64,000 nt of DNA from Endozoicomonas sp. SCSIO W0465 (GTDB taxonomy: Bacteria; Pseudomonadota; Gammaproteobacteria; Pseudomonadales; Endozoicomonadaceae): the NCBI RefSeq assembly GCF_023716865.1, contig NZ_CP092417.1:6116001-6180000 (forward strand), in the 5' to 3' direction. Of this stretch, positions 52,169 to 62,841 are shown piece after piece. The notes under the pieces are model-generated. The model was not told the origin of the DNA, did not search any database, and saw only the letters and a program-made list of their open reading frames with translations. Numbering within the stretch: the first letter of the stretch is position 1; each line of letters begins with the position of its first letter. The translations under genes and the position numbers were made by a program.

Positions 52169-53273
52169 AGTTACGCAGCTAACAGCTCTCTCAGCTGCCC
52201 CAACGAAGCTTTCAGCCCTGCCATATAGATTTTGGCTCTGAGCTGAAAGTGATTCAGATTTACTTTCAATGACAATACTTCCAACCTGAAGGCTGAGTAA
52301 ATTGAAAGAAAGATATGATTACTCTGTGTTCTCACAGTATGCGCCGGTGACTTGGCCATTGACGCATTCGATTTCAGCGTTTTATGGAAGACCTCGACTT
52401 TCCACCGTTTCTCGTAGATTGCCTTGAGAGTCTCGGCATCACAGTCAAGATCGCTGCAAACCAGATAGAGAATGCCTGTGCTTCCGTCTTTGTTTTTAAA
52501 GACCTGACGGTATAGCAGAACAGGGAAATCGACACCTGCTATCCACCCTTGTACAGGCTTATCTTCTGAAAAATCAACAGTATCTATACGCTGTGAACGG
52601 CCTTGTAATTTGTCGTCCAGACTGAGGGATACCTTGCGGTTTGACTTCATCGCCATCAGGAAATGTTTATTACAGTCGTGTCGAATAAACATCATATTGT
52701 CGTTTGAGCAAAACCAGCTATCTGCAAGGACATAGCGGAACATAAGCTGGTTATGGCAGCAAATCATCAGCATCTCCCGCATCATTTCATTTTTGGTTTG
52801 CTCTGCATATCGTCTTACCTTTTTTGTCTTCAAGTCGGTGTACAGGATGGTTTTCTCGATCAATTTATAGGCGACAGGAATCGACGCATCTCCGGCATGG
52901 TAGTGTGCATTGAGCAGATTTATACCTTTCACGGTGCGATTTTTTGTATGATCAAAATGCCAGGTGTTCAGGGCATTCTCTTTGCTGAACTGCTTTTCCT
53001 GAATCGTATCGTCAAAGATCAAAACCCCATCACTGCACTCAACCTGTCGCACGACGGGTTTAACGTAAAGCCATAAGTCACGACTGGTAAACTCATTGTT
53101 TGAAAGCAATCGGGTGAATTGGTCATGACTGTAGACATTATCCAAAAGCTCTGACACTCCCGTTGCAGTGGTCTTCCCAGACGACGACAACAGGTAGTCA
53201 GAATAAAGTTCTATGAGATCATTTTTCATGCCACCAATAATGGCTGATTTTCAGCAAGGTGCGTAACTTGAGT
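52164..53273 (-). mobile_element. IS4-superfamily element C, copy 2 (1110 bp)
   Basis: Same ends as copy 1 (ACTGAAGTTACGCA and, reversed, ACTCAAGTTACGCA), but the flanks TAACA and TATTA do not match. With nifJ cut on the left and GH105 cut on the right, this copy marks a deletion or recombination joint. Confidence 0.92.
52171..53229 (-). CDS. IS4-superfamily transposase C
   Basis: Intact 352-aa transposase, apparently identical to that at 34434-35492 (FDDTIQE, LADSWFCS, RWKVEVFHKTLK). Confidence 0.88.
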   Translation of the reverse strand: MKNDLIELYSDYLLSSSGKTTATGVSELLDNVYSHDQFTRLLSNNEFTSRDLWLYVKPVVRQVECSDGVLIFDDTIQEKQFSKENALNTWHFDHTKNRTVKGINLLNAHYHAGDASIPVAYKLIEKTILYTDLKTKKVRRYAEQTKNEMMREMLMICCHNQLMFRYVLADSWFCSNDNMMFIRHDCNKHFLMAMKSNRKVSLSLDDKLQGRSQRIDTVDFSEDKPVQGWIAGVDFPVLLYRQVFKNKDGSTGILYLVCSDLDCDAETLKAIYEKRWKVEVFHKTLKSNASMAKSPAHTVRTQSNHIFLSIYSAFRLEVLSLKVNLNHFQLRAKIYMAGLKASLGQLRELLAA

Positions 53274-54218
53274 TATTACATCAAGGGCACTGACTGGGAA
53301 CGTGGTGTCATGTACACCGGTGTTATGGCTACCTGGCGTGCAACCGGACAGCAAGTACCTGGATGCAGCGATCAATTGGGCAAAAGACAACCAGTGGCAA
53401 GTCGGCCCTGAAGACCGTTTTGCTGATGACCATACCTGCTGCCAGACCTACCTGGAAATCTATCAGGCTCTGAAAGACGATGCTATGAAAGAGTCTTCCA
53501 TCGAAGCGTTTGACCTGATGCTTAATGATCCAAAGCCGGGCCGTGAAGACTGGTGGTGGTGTGACTCCCTGTTTATGGCGCCACCGGCGTTTGCCATGCT
53601 GACAGAGCTGACCGGTGAACCAAAGTATCTGGATGCCATGAATACCCTGTGGTGGGACAGTGTTGACCACCTGCTGGATCCTGAAACCGGCCTGTTCTAC
53701 CGGGACAAGCGTTATATCCCTGATGGACAGGGTGGCGAACTGCGCGAAGAGAATGGTGAGAAAGTTTTCTGGGGTCGTGGTAATGGCTGGGTGGTTTCTG
53801 CGATCTGTCGTGTACTGGATCACATGCCTGAAGATTTTGCTGACCGTCAGAAGTACATTGATCTGTTTGTGGCACTTTGCGAAGCGGTTGTGAAGCTGCA
53901 GGGTGACGATGGCTTCTGGCGTGCCAGTATGCTTGATCCAAAAAGCTTCCCATCACCAGAATCCAGCGCTACCTCGCTGTTTGCCCACGGTATGGCCTGG
54001 GGTATCAATAACGGTATCCTGGATCGTGATGCCTATATGCCTGCCCTGGAAAAGGCCTGGGCTGCCCTGAAAACCTGTGTCCACGAAGATGGCATGATGG
54101 GTTGGATTCAGCTTCCTGCCTTTACCCGAGAGATACCAGGAAAGAGCACAATATTGATTATGGTGCAGGTACATTCCTGCTGGCAGCAGAAGAGGTTGCC
54201 AAACTCTGCGCTTAGTCA
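53274..54218 (+). pseudogene. GH105/GH88-like unsaturated glucuronyl (rhamnogalacturonyl) hydrolase remnant
   Basis: Glycoside hydrolase of the GH105 (YteR/YesR) type that removes unsaturated uronic acid from pectin or related oligosaccharides. Visible signatures: GTDWERGVMYTGVMA at the broken start, DDHTCCQTYLEIY, DSLFMAPPAFAMLTEL, FWGRGNGWVVSA and ESSATSLFAHGMAWGI. The 5' end is cut by the IS at 53273. A 1-base loss near 53345 shifts the frame (TG|DSKYLDA), and a second shift near 54123 moves the true C-terminus (PRDTRKEHNIDYGAG ... EEVAKLCA) out of frame. Three lesions make it a clear pseudogene. A strong terminator follows. Confidence 0.88.
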
Positions 54219-54248
54219 CTCTTGTGAATGACAGCGGAATGACAGATG

Positions 54249-54284
54249 AAGGTTAAGGTGGTTCGATCCACCTTAACCTTTTTT
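54249..54284 (+). terminator. Rho-independent terminator after the GH105 remnant
   Basis: A 13-bp perfect stem AAGGTTAAGGTGG / CCACCTTAACCTT (54249-54261, 54268-54280) with loop TTCGAT and a T-run to 54284. Confidence 0.9.
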
Positions 54285-54827
54285 ACTCGACTTTAGAGTC
54301 TGTATAAAACGATAATTCGGTCAGCTTTTTATAGTGAAGCAAGCCGAAATCAGTGAACTGTTTTTCCAAGTTCGTTATTACTTCCGTTTTTTGCCTAAAA
54401 GCCTTTAGTTATGCTGCTTCTGAATTATCCGGTATTAACTGGTCGATCAGATCGCGAAAATTGAACTCATATTTTTGCTTATATCTGTTCCAGCCCTTGC
54501 GAATAGAGAACCTCGGAATAATTCCTGAAAGAGCAATTTTCATCATGCCTGCAGTGGTTGTATCCGGGCTTCTCCAGGGTATCCGAGAAATATTCAGACA
54601 TGCCTGATTTTTACAAACGGTTAATAACTGCAATAATGCATAGCCTGCCATTTTCAAATGCATCCATCGAAGCAGTGTTCGCAATTTCTGCTGCCATAAA
54701 TGGCAACAGCCAAAAGCATGTTTGAGTTGGTGAAACATTGGCTCTACCGGCCATCTCCGGGAATAGGCACGAAGCACCTCCAGTCCCTCAAGTTCCGGAT
54801 TGGTCGAGATGAATATTCTGCTAGGAC

Positions 54828-55880
54828 TTACGCATTGATGACACCGATAAATTTTGGTAGGAGGTGATCCTTCCCCTTTGCAAAACTCTCAATGAAAGCG
54901 CCTATTGTCTCTTTAAACAGCCCCCGTTGGTGCTGATAAATATTCGTAAACTCCTGCTCTATCTGCATTTTCTGGAGATAAACAAAAGCTAAAATTGCAG
55001 CAAATATATGGTTTCTGACGGGTCGTTCGCTGCGAACCTGAAAGTGCTCAATATGGCAAACCTGCTTGATCGCCCTGTGAAACTGTTCGATCTGCCAGTG
55101 CTGGTCATGGATCTGCTTGAAGTCATTGCGTTCAAAAGGGACTTCCTCTGGCAAGTAAACCACGTAGTGGCGACGCTGGTCTTTTAGCATCGTCCTGAAC
55201 AACCGGATCTTACCGAAGTCTTTGAGCCATACATCCAGACCATTGTCGGGGATGTCGAGGTGTTGAACCTGCTGCCATTTACCTTTTTCCAGTGATACTG
55301 TCCTGTTTTTCTCAACGGCAAACATAAACCCAGTCTGATGGTTTTTAATCGTCTTCAGGTTAGTCGTGCAGCTGTACCAGGAGTCACCGGTAACGAACGC
55401 TGGCTTCAGCCCCCATACCAGCACTTCAATCAACATTTCACGGAAGTAGTCGTTTTTTGTCTTGTCTTCCGATTTGTCGTATATCCTGTAATTCACCGGC
55501 ATATGGCGCCCGGATACGTCGGTGTAATAAAGGGTGATGAGGTTAACTCCCTTAACCACTCGGTGATGTTTACCCGACCAAAAGTGGCCAACCAGTGCCA
55601 CGGAGTAGCTATAAGGTTTGTCGAGCACGCTGTCATCAACGCTCAGGGTGCCGCCAATAGGGTTTAAACTTTTGACTGCTTCATCGTACATATCTTTGGG
55701 CTGATAGTTTTCACGCTTAAGAAAGCGGTTTGCGCTATCGTGAGAAAAGTCGGTAACCTCGGCCAGTCTTGTGCATGTTGATGATTTTGGCTCACTAATC
55801 AAAAAGCCAATGTATTTTGCAAGAGTGCATCGTGCAGTGGTCGGTCGAGTGGTAGTTCTCACTTTCATCCCTGAAGACAT
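54828..55880 (-). CDS. IS4-superfamily transposase D
   Basis: Intact 350-aa DDE transposase from the ATG at 55880 (MSSGMKVRTT); the frame stays open into the nested IS66 upstream. First Asp in TLSVDDSVLDKPYS, second in FVTGDSWYSCTTN, Glu in DQHWQIEQFHRAIKQ. The IS66 sits about 20 bp upstream of the start, so the protein is whole but its own promoter is displaced by the IS66 left end. Confidence 0.87.
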   Translation of the reverse strand: MSSGMKVRTTTRPTTARCTLAKYIGFLISEPKSSTCTRLAEVTDFSHDSANRFLKRENYQPKDMYDEAVKSLNPIGGTLSVDDSVLDKPYSYSVALVGHFWSGKHHRVVKGVNLITLYYTDVSGRHMPVNYRIYDKSEDKTKNDYFREMLIEVLVWGLKPAFVTGDSWYSCTTNLKTIKNHQTGFMFAVEKNRTVSLEKGKWQQVQHLDIPDNGLDVWLKDFGKIRLFRTMLKDQRRHYVVYLPEEVPFERNDFKQIHDQHWQIEQFHRAIKQVCHIEHFQVRSERPVRNHIFAAILAFVYLQKMQIEQEFTNIYQHQRGLFKETIGAFIESFAKGKDHLLPKFIGVINA

Positions 55881-55904
55881 CTGTTTTTTGGCATTATCAA
55901 ATTT

Positions 55905-57512
55905 GTAACTGTTCAGCACCCCCACATAAATCTGGAATTTTCTGATTTTTATACCATCCTCTTAAGCACCATTTTTCCACAATATTCGCCAGCATGATTC
56001 CAGAACTACCCGCAACTATGTCGGCTGAGATTCTCTTGAAAGAGAATGCAGAGCTGCGGATGAGAGTTGCCTGTCTGGAAGAGCGATGTCGAGAATTGGA
56101 AGAAAAGGTTGGCAAGAACAGTCAAAACAGCAGCAAGCCGCCATCGTCTGATGGTTATCAAAAACCTTGTAAAAACAGTAATTCTCCAGATCATTCTGAC
56201 GACCTTTCCGCAGATAAAGGTACCGATCCATCGGATGAAAAACCCAATCCTAAAAGTCTGAGACAGTCTTCTGGTAATAAAGCCGGTGGAAAGAAAGGGC
56301 ATCAGGGCACTTGTCTTAAACAGGTCGATATCCCTGACTATATTGAGTACCTTCCGGTTAAAGAATGCAATAAATGTCAGGCGTCTCTTCTTGATAGTGA
56401 GCCGGTCAAATATATTGAACGACAGGTGTTTGAACCAGGGAGACCGGGTGAATTTGAAGTAACGGCCCATAGAGCTGAAGTAAAAATCTGCACTTGTGGT
56501 TGTCGGAATCAGGCTGAATTCCCGGAAGGTGTTACCGCTGCCGCACAATATGGCTCAGCCACACAGGCTATGGCCGTCTATCTTAACCAATACCATTTCC
56601 TGCCTTTTAAGCGCGTGTCAGAGTATTTTAATACTCTCTATAAAATGAGTGTAAGTGCAGGCACTGTCGCCAATTTTGTGGCCAGAACCTATGAAAATCT
56701 GGCTTCTACTGAAGAGGTTATTCGTGACGCCTTGCGGGAATCGTCTGTTGCCGGAGCCGATGAAACGGGTATGCGGGCCGAGGGCTCTTTGCACTGGCTA
56801 CACGTTATGCGGGATGAACAATGGACGCTCTACTACTTGTCTGAAAAGCGAGGTCGTGAGGCCATGGACACGATGGGCATACTGCTAACATTTGCAGGCG
56901 TTCTGGTTCATGATCATTGGAAATCCTATTTTGCATATGCGGCAACTCACGTACTTTGCAATGCCCATCACCTGAGGGAGCTTTTGGGTGTTGTTGATAG
57001 GGACAGCAATCAACTGGCGTTGCGATTGATGAAGCTACTGAGGCTTTCCTGGCATTACTGCAAGGGCTTTAAGACCATAGGTATGCTACAGATGCCAAGT
57101 GTTGTCTGTGAACGAATCGAGAAGATTTATGACCGGTTGCTTCAGCGGGCTCTAATGAAAGAAGTCGTCTATATGGAGAAGCAACGAGAGGAGCTTAAGC
57201 GCAAGAAAGTCAAGAATACTAAAGCTTACAATCTCTTCAAACGACTCACTGAGTTCAAGGCTGAGACACTGCGCTTCATGTCAGATTTTACCATTCCCTT
57301 CGATAACAATGGCAGTGAGCGGGATGTTCGAATGGCCAAGTTAAAGCAGAAAATCTCAGGCTGCTTCAGGAGTGCAGACGGTGGTTCTATGTTTGCACGG
57401 ATTCGCAGCTATTTGTCGTCTGCCAGAAAACAGGGAATGGACATATATCAATCACTTCATAGAGCTGTTCGGAATTACTGTAATATGCCTTTGCTCAGTG
57501 CTGAATAGTTAC
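55905..57512 (+). mobile_element. IS66-family element, full length (1608 bp), simple insertion
   Basis: Ends GTAACTGTTCAGCACC and ...GTGCTGAATAGTTAC with a perfect 8-bp TSD TCAAATTT (55897-55904 and 57513-57520). It is the only IS66 in the window with a normal left-end/right-end insertion. Confidence 0.95.
55994..57508 (+). CDS. tnpC: IS66 transposase TnpC
   Basis: Intact 504-aa TnpC, the same as at 5066-6580: coiled coil, NSSKPPSSD, zinc-binding CNKC...CTCGC, catalytic GADETGMR, LVHDHWKSYF and GSERDVRMAKLK. Confidence 0.93.
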   Translation: MIPELPATMSAEILLKENAELRMRVACLEERCRELEEKVGKNSQNSSKPPSSDGYQKPCKNSNSPDHSDDLSADKGTDPSDEKPNPKSLRQSSGNKAGGKKGHQGTCLKQVDIPDYIEYLPVKECNKCQASLLDSEPVKYIERQVFEPGRPGEFEVTAHRAEVKICTCGCRNQAEFPEGVTAAAQYGSATQAMAVYLNQYHFLPFKRVSEYFNTLYKMSVSAGTVANFVARTYENLASTEEVIRDALRESSVAGADETGMRAEGSLHWLHVMRDEQWTLYYLSEKRGREAMDTMGILLTFAGVLVHDHWKSYFAYAATHVLCNAHHLRELLGVVDRDSNQLALRLMKLLRLSWHYCKGFKTIGMLQMPSVVCERIEKIYDRLLQRALMKEVVYMEKQREELKRKKVKNTKAYNLFKRLTEFKAETLRFMSDFTIPFDNNGSERDVRMAKLKQKISGCFRSADGGSMFARIRSYLSSARKQGMDIYQSLHRAVRNYCNMPLLSAE

Positions 57513-58987
57513 TCAAATTTTAGAGCCTGTTGTCAATGCGTAAGTCCTATCTGCTTTCGGTCAGACCTTTGTCATTTTCAAAGCGACTCCAGACGACGCG
57601 TACTTCACGACCTTTAAGGAATCTGGCGCGACAGATCAGGGTACGATAACGTATTTTGCGAAATTTGCCGTACATCCATACTGTTGCTTTTTCTTCCGGC
57701 AGTTTCTTAACCTGTTCTGTCGTCATCTTGATGCCGTACTTTTTTGGGCGCCCTCGCTTCTTTACGGTGGGTGCTGGCGGCAAAGCATAGAGGGCCCGAT
57801 TTGAAGGTATCTGACCAACAACTTCTATGTTCATTTCCAGAGCTGGCTTTATCAGTGTCCAGTTCATATACCAGCAATCGGTTAGCAGGCGTAGCACTCG
57901 ATCCTTCACTTCATTGCGTACCACCCTGAGCATGGCCACGGCAATTTTCAGTTTGCTGGTGTTACCTGAAGCTGGTGTCGGAAATGAGATCACCGGTATG
58001 GCGGTAAATACTTCATCTGCAGCCCGCTCAAATATGATGGCCAGGGAAACCCAACACTGCCCCCAGATGTACGTCGGCCGATTGCGTTTCTTGCTGTGTT
58101 GATGATGTGTACGACAAGCAGGGGCTTTGTCGGAAAACCGTTCGATTACCCAGTCATCAAGCCCCAGGACCACAGGTTGATTCTCAGGAGCTTTGGAGCA
58201 GACCAGACGGATCAAGTGGCGTGCCAAGTTCTTCCATTGCCACTTGCCCTGAGATAGCCAGTGGTGGTAGCTGCTCCACACACAATGAAAATCAATTGTT
58301 AACAACGCCTGTGTAACAAAGCCGTCGGCTGAAAGCATGCAACCGAACAGCAGTTCGCAGAACGTTGGTACTGCAGTTGATGATAGCGCTCCAGCAAGAA
58401 AGGTTGTATATGAAGCGAGCTCCCTGAGGATTACTTGATGATCTGAAGTGAGCATGGCAACCATCTCGAATTTCGTCATTGGGGATGGTTGCTTTTAGCA
58501 GATTATGCGCCGGAACTATTGTGCTCTTAAAACTCTAAAGTCGAGTATTCATACTGTCTGATTTATTATTCCGCTTTCGTTTTTCCTTCACTTTCTGTCA
58601 TGACCATTGAAATCAGTGCCAGCCCCCGTCCGGTTATCCCCTGTGAGAACCCCGGTTTTTCCATGCGGTTGCGTATTTTTCGGGAGAATCTCGTTCGGCT
58701 TTTGGTCAGAAAACCGGCCTACGACAGAAATGATGCTGAACTGCAGGCGCTGTTTCAGGACCATGGGCAAGCCATTGAAGAACAGTGTGATCTGCTAACC
58801 CGGTATATTGCTGAAGCCTTTGACCATTACGCAGTATGGAACTATAGCCACGCCTATTACCCCGGTCGCCCCAGTCAGCAGAGTGCCAGAACAGATGCTC
58901 TGGAAGGCACCAGTCGTGTCATTCCTGTGCTGGCCGCCTGGCTGCATTTTTCATTTGAGAAGCAGTCTGAACCCTGTGTCACTCAGC

Positions 58988-60481
58988 CTGACTCTTGATC
59001 ACATCTCTCCAGCGCTGAACTGCCGGGCTATCTGCCAGGTTTTTACCCGATCCTGCAATTTCGCCCAGCCTTCCCATACCACTAACCAGCCGGGCTGCCC
59101 TGTATGCTTTGAATCACCCCAACCACCAAGCCGAGCAATCGTTTGAAGCAGCCAAGTGACTGTTGGCGGCTTATCGGGCAACGCTTTTTTTTCATAGGTT
59201 AGCCAGAGAACCTGCCATTCATCATCACTGACCACCTCATTCGCGAGTGTTTTTTCACTCCAAAGCTTTCTGTCTTTGTGCTGCCTGTCATTCGGTAACA
59301 TTAATGCTTCACGGATTTGCATTAGTCTGACAGCGACAAACATTAATATGACCGCAAGTCGTTCAATGTTATCCGGAGATTGCAGACGAAGCCTTTCTAC
59401 TCCTGCTCCCGATTTCCAAGCCTTATGGAACTCTTCTATTCGCCATCGGAGCTCGTAAAATCGAATGATAGAGCGACAGTCTTCGAATGTTTCAATATCT
59501 TCAGTTGTCAATAGTACCCAGTGCAAACGGTCTTCGGAGTCATTGCCAATCTCTTCAGCCGACACAATATTCATAGTTACCGGTTCCGGCCTGCCGCCTG
59601 GCCTTTGCGGCGCCTGTATTGTCATCTTCTTTCTTTTGACCTGCAGCGTTGCCTTTCGCTTCTTTCTACCTCCTTTTTGAGGAACCACTATCGTATATTT
59701 CCCCAACACTTCAGTCTGAGCTAAGGAATCAAATAATAAGAGTTCGCCATCCACCAGGATTCTGTTTTGTGTAGCTCTTACAACAAACCGCTGTCGGTTA
59801 TCCAGTTTGTAGTGCATATATTCGTATATATCCGCCTCCCGGTCGCAAACACTGATGATGTCAGGCATTTTACCCCCCATCCTTTGTTCTGTGTTTTCAG
59901 AGGCTCTTTGCCACTTAAAGCTTTCCTTTCCCTCGTAAGGTAGCTGACGACGTGGTTTTTTTCCCCCGCTGAACGTCCTCTCTAACCCATCGTTCTTGAT
60001 CAATAAGCCCAATGCTTCGCTCTGTATCCGCATCAACCAAGAAGACAGAGTGGACGTGGAATCCTCTGGTTTTAGAGCCTTCAGGACCTCCAAGATCACA
60101 AGCTCGGATCTGACAGCATGTTATAACCCAGGGTTGTTGTATCTTCGAGAGCCAGAAGTAGGCGAGACTGTCTCGCTATTTTGGCAGTTGCCTGAAAGCC
60201 TGCCTCAGCTATTGCTTCAGGCTTTACGGCCTCATTCTCAATCAGCCGGTAAGCTCCAGTTACCAGTGCGGTATAACCTTCGCATGAAGATGACAAAGAA
60301 TTACCGGTATGAGCTGAAAGCTCGGCAGCAACTTTGACAAGTCGTTTTGTACGTCGAGTATCGCCCAAATCAGCACATCCAAAAGTTAGTTCTGACCATG
60401 GTTTAGGAGAAAGTGGAAGCATGACCTGTTTTATCAGTGAGAAATGATAGAACAAGGTAGCTATTTGTGATCAAGAGACAG
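58988..60481 (-). mobile_element. IS50/Tn5-like element, copy 2 (1494 bp)
   Basis: Ends CTGACTCTTGATCACA and (reversed) CTGTCTCTTGATCACA; flanked by the 10-bp direct repeat GTCACTCAGC (58978-58987 and 60482-60491). Four bases shorter than copy 1, consistent with several single-base deletions. Confidence 0.92.
58999..60422 (-). pseudogene. Tn5/IS50-like transposase, frameshifted
   Basis: Same gene as 18620-20047, but with several single-base losses relative to it (near 59952-59960, 60098 and 60120) that break the frame between the first and second catalytic Asp. The C-terminal two-thirds (SVCDREADIYEY, RWRIEEFHKAWKSG) is still open. Inactive, but its ends are intact. Confidence 0.9.
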
Positions 60482-60910
60482 GTCACTCAGCAGGGGGCAA
60501 TGACAACCCTGAATGGCAGCCAGCTGAAGATTCCAGAGATAGTAAAAGCCGCATTTCTGGCGGGTACTGACCCGGAGCACTTTGGCTATTGGGGCAAGCT
60601 GGAAAGTTATGACCAGAAAATCTGCGAAAGTGCTGACCTGGCACTGGCATTGTGGATAAGTAAGAAGTGGGTCTGGAATACCTTTACGGACAATGAGCGT
60701 AAGCAGGTTGCGGACTGGTTTCTTCAGGTGAATTCCCTCGCCACTGTGGATAATAACTGGCACCTTTTTCCATTGACGGTTCAGCTGGTATTGAAGTCGT
60801 TAACCGGGATTCTTAGGGTAGACATTAAGCTCAAAAAAGGTTCGTTTCCGGCGGCAGAACCCACCTTGAACAGCCACAATAAAGCTTCGAAACCATTATC
60901 AATGGCTGAA

Positions 60911-62841
60911 ATCGGGTAAGGGCCGGTCTTTCTCCAGCCCTCCCCACAGCACCCGGCATGCGGGTCCGCACCGGGCGGTTCAACGATGATGGTGAAACCT
61001 GATCCATAAGTCTTTCAATGAAACAAGCCCAATTTTCGCGAGGTAACTGTTATTCAGTGCCTGTTGTACCGCATAGGTTTTACTCAGACGGTAATACCCT
61101 TTGCTGCTGGCTGCGATCTTGGCGGCGTTAATTTTATCAACGCCTAACCTGACCAGATTCTTAAAACGGGTTTTCGGCTTGCGCCATTGCTTCAGAAAGC
61201 AGCAACGGATTCGCCGACGTATCCATTGATCCAGCAGGGGAATTGGTCGGTGATATTCCGATAACCGGAAATACCCCATCCAACCCCGGATATATTGTGC
61301 CAATTTGCGTAACCGATGTTGCATTGAGACACCCCAGCGACGACTGGTCAACTTGAGTATCCGGTATTTGAATCGGTCCAGACACTTCTGGGCCCAGCGA
61401 ACTTTCTTCCCTGTGAAGGTGAAACTCAGGAATTCGCTTTCTGTTGCTTTCACAACTTTACTTTTCCGGGAGTTAATCTTCAGTTTCAATTTGCGTTCAA
61501 TGAATTGGGTAATGCTGTGCATCACCCGATCCCCTGCACGCTGACTTTTGACGAGAATCACAAAATCATCACAGTATCTTGCAAAGCAATGACCCCGATA
61601 TTCAAGCTCCTTGTCGAGTTCGTCGAGGACCACATTAGACAGCAAGGGTGATAAAGGCCCACCCTGTGGCATGCCAACCCTGGTCGGGTAGACATTGCCC
61701 TCAATCATGACACCGGAGCGCAGGTAGCTACCAATCAGTTTCAGAAGGCGTTTGTCGCGGACCTTACGGGAGACCCTCGACATCAAAACGTCGTGATTAA
61801 CCGTATCAAAGAATTTACTCAGATCAACGTCAACAGCGTAATGAAGCCCCCGGTTGATCAACTGCTTAACCTGACGGACTCCGTCGTGTGCTGACCGTCC
61901 CGGTCGGTAGCCGAAGCTGTTTGGAGAGAAACCCGGATCAAAGACAGGGGTCAGCACCTGCACAATGGCCTGCTGTATGACCCTATCCATCACGGTAGGG
62001 ATTCCCAGCAAACGCTCACCGCCGTCCGGCTTTTCTATAACATGTCGGCGCACGGGTGATGGCTGGTAGGTTCCGTCCAATAAGGCTTGACGCACTGAAG
62101 GCCAATGCTGTTTGGCAAAGTCTGGATAAGCTTCAATAGTGACTCCATCAATACCCGGAGCACCCTTGTTGCTTTTGACCTGTTTCCATGCACTTGCCAG
62201 ATTAGCCGGTTCAAGTACGCAATTTAGTAGATCATGGTTCAAAGCTGGTTAAAGATTCTGTCGCCAAGTACGGTGAGTCGCCGGACGGCTGCATCGCCTT
62301 GAGGGAATCAGTCTCCTCTTTGTCGTCGATGTTCGGCCCTTCGCTAACGACTTCCCATCCGTTAATGGCTTCTGTCGTACAGCTACTATGGCCTCTGCTG
62401 ACTTCTGTCCAATCACCACGCGGAGTTACCTCTGCTGGCGCTATTGGTTGCCATCGGGTTTGCTCGAACAGGATGATGAGACCTGTTCGCCGAGCCTGTT
62501 GTAACCAGTGGCTGAGAACTGGGAATTACCAATCGCATGTTGAACAGATCTCCCCGGATAAGGACATGAACTTTCAGTGCACAACCGCCGCATTTACCGT
62601 GTCTCACGAACCATAGGGCTTTGTGATCCTTGGCTCACTCGCCCAGAGACTCAGCCTTATATGCGATTTCTGTACGTCGGCTCGCACCTTTGCACTCAGA
62701 CTGCCTCCGCACAGCCCCTCGCGGGACTGCACTTGCCTTAAGCTAGTGGTTGTCATCAGCAGGCGTCTTTACCGCCAGTCAGATGTAGGTTCTCCCACAG
62801 GGGACTTTCACCCCATCAGTTCATGCCCATGCCGGGCGTAC
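60911..62841 (-). mobile_element. Group II intron, copy 2 (1931 bp)
   Basis: Uninterrupted copy, beginning (minus strand) GTACGCCCGGCATGGGC at 62841 and ending CCCTTACCCGAT at 60911. Inserted antisense in the DUF2264-like gene. It gives the empty site for the IS50-like element in copy 1 and an independent check of the intron length. Confidence 0.93.
60980..62242 (-). CDS. ltrA: Group II intron reverse transcriptase/maturase
   Basis: 420 aa, apparently identical to the gene at 17025-18287: RT motifs with FARYCDDFVI, maturase region, no HNH endonuclease. TTG start. Here the flanking intron RNA is intact, so this copy could supply an active ribonucleoprotein. Confidence 0.92.
   Translation of the reverse strand: MNHDLLNCVLEPANLASAWKQVKSNKGAPGIDGVTIEAYPDFAKQHWPSVRQALLDGTYQPSPVRRHVIEKPDGGERLLGIPTVMDRVIQQAIVQVLTPVFDPGFSPNSFGYRPGRSAHDGVRQVKQLINRGLHYAVDVDLSKFFDTVNHDVLMSRVSRKVRDKRLLKLIGSYLRSGVMIEGNVYPTRVGMPQGGPLSPLLSNVVLDELDKELEYRGHCFARYCDDFVILVKSQRAGDRVMHSITQFIERKLKLKINSRKSKVVKATESEFLSFTFTGKKVRWAQKCLDRFKYRILKLTSRRWGVSMQHRLRKLAQYIRGWMGYFRLSEYHRPIPLLDQWIRRRIRCCFLKQWRKPKTRFKNLVRLGVDKINAAKIAASSKGYYRLSKTYAVQQALNNSYLAKIGLVSLKDLWIRFHHHR

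Larger units (their letters stand above)
54822..57549 (-). mobile_element. IS4-superfamily element D with nested IS66
   Basis: Perfect 17-bp ends TAGGACTTACGCATTGA, with the 5-bp TSD TCTGC (54817-54821 and 57550-57554). It is about 1.1 kb without the nested IS66. It is inserted in the transposase gene of the IS701-like element. Confidence 0.9.
54409..58479 (-). pseudogene. IS701-like transposase, split by nested elements
   Basis: The pieces 58479-57555 and 54821-54409 join to 1338 bp (445 aa) when the insertion and its 5-bp TCTGC repeat are removed, the same length as the spliced copy 1. The junction lies after ...NDKGLTESRI. The reading frame is otherwise intact. Motifs LGLDDWVIERF, LTDCWYMNW and RRWPVEPMFHQLKHAFG are present. 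Confidence 0.85.
54286..58545 (-). mobile_element. IS701-like element, copy 2, with two nested elements
   Basis: Ends CTCGACTTTAGAGT at 54286 and, reversed, at 58545. The flanks (CTTTTTTA and TATTCATA) do not match, so there is no TSD, unlike copy 1; another probable recombination joint, between the GH105 and DUF2264 remnants. It carries an IS4-superfamily element (54822-57549), which itself carries an IS66 (55905-57512). Confidence 0.9.

Noticed and set aside
54249..54284. Possible tRNA T-loop (GGTTCGATCC)
   Set aside because: It is the loop of a perfect 13-bp terminator hairpin; no cloverleaf exists around it.
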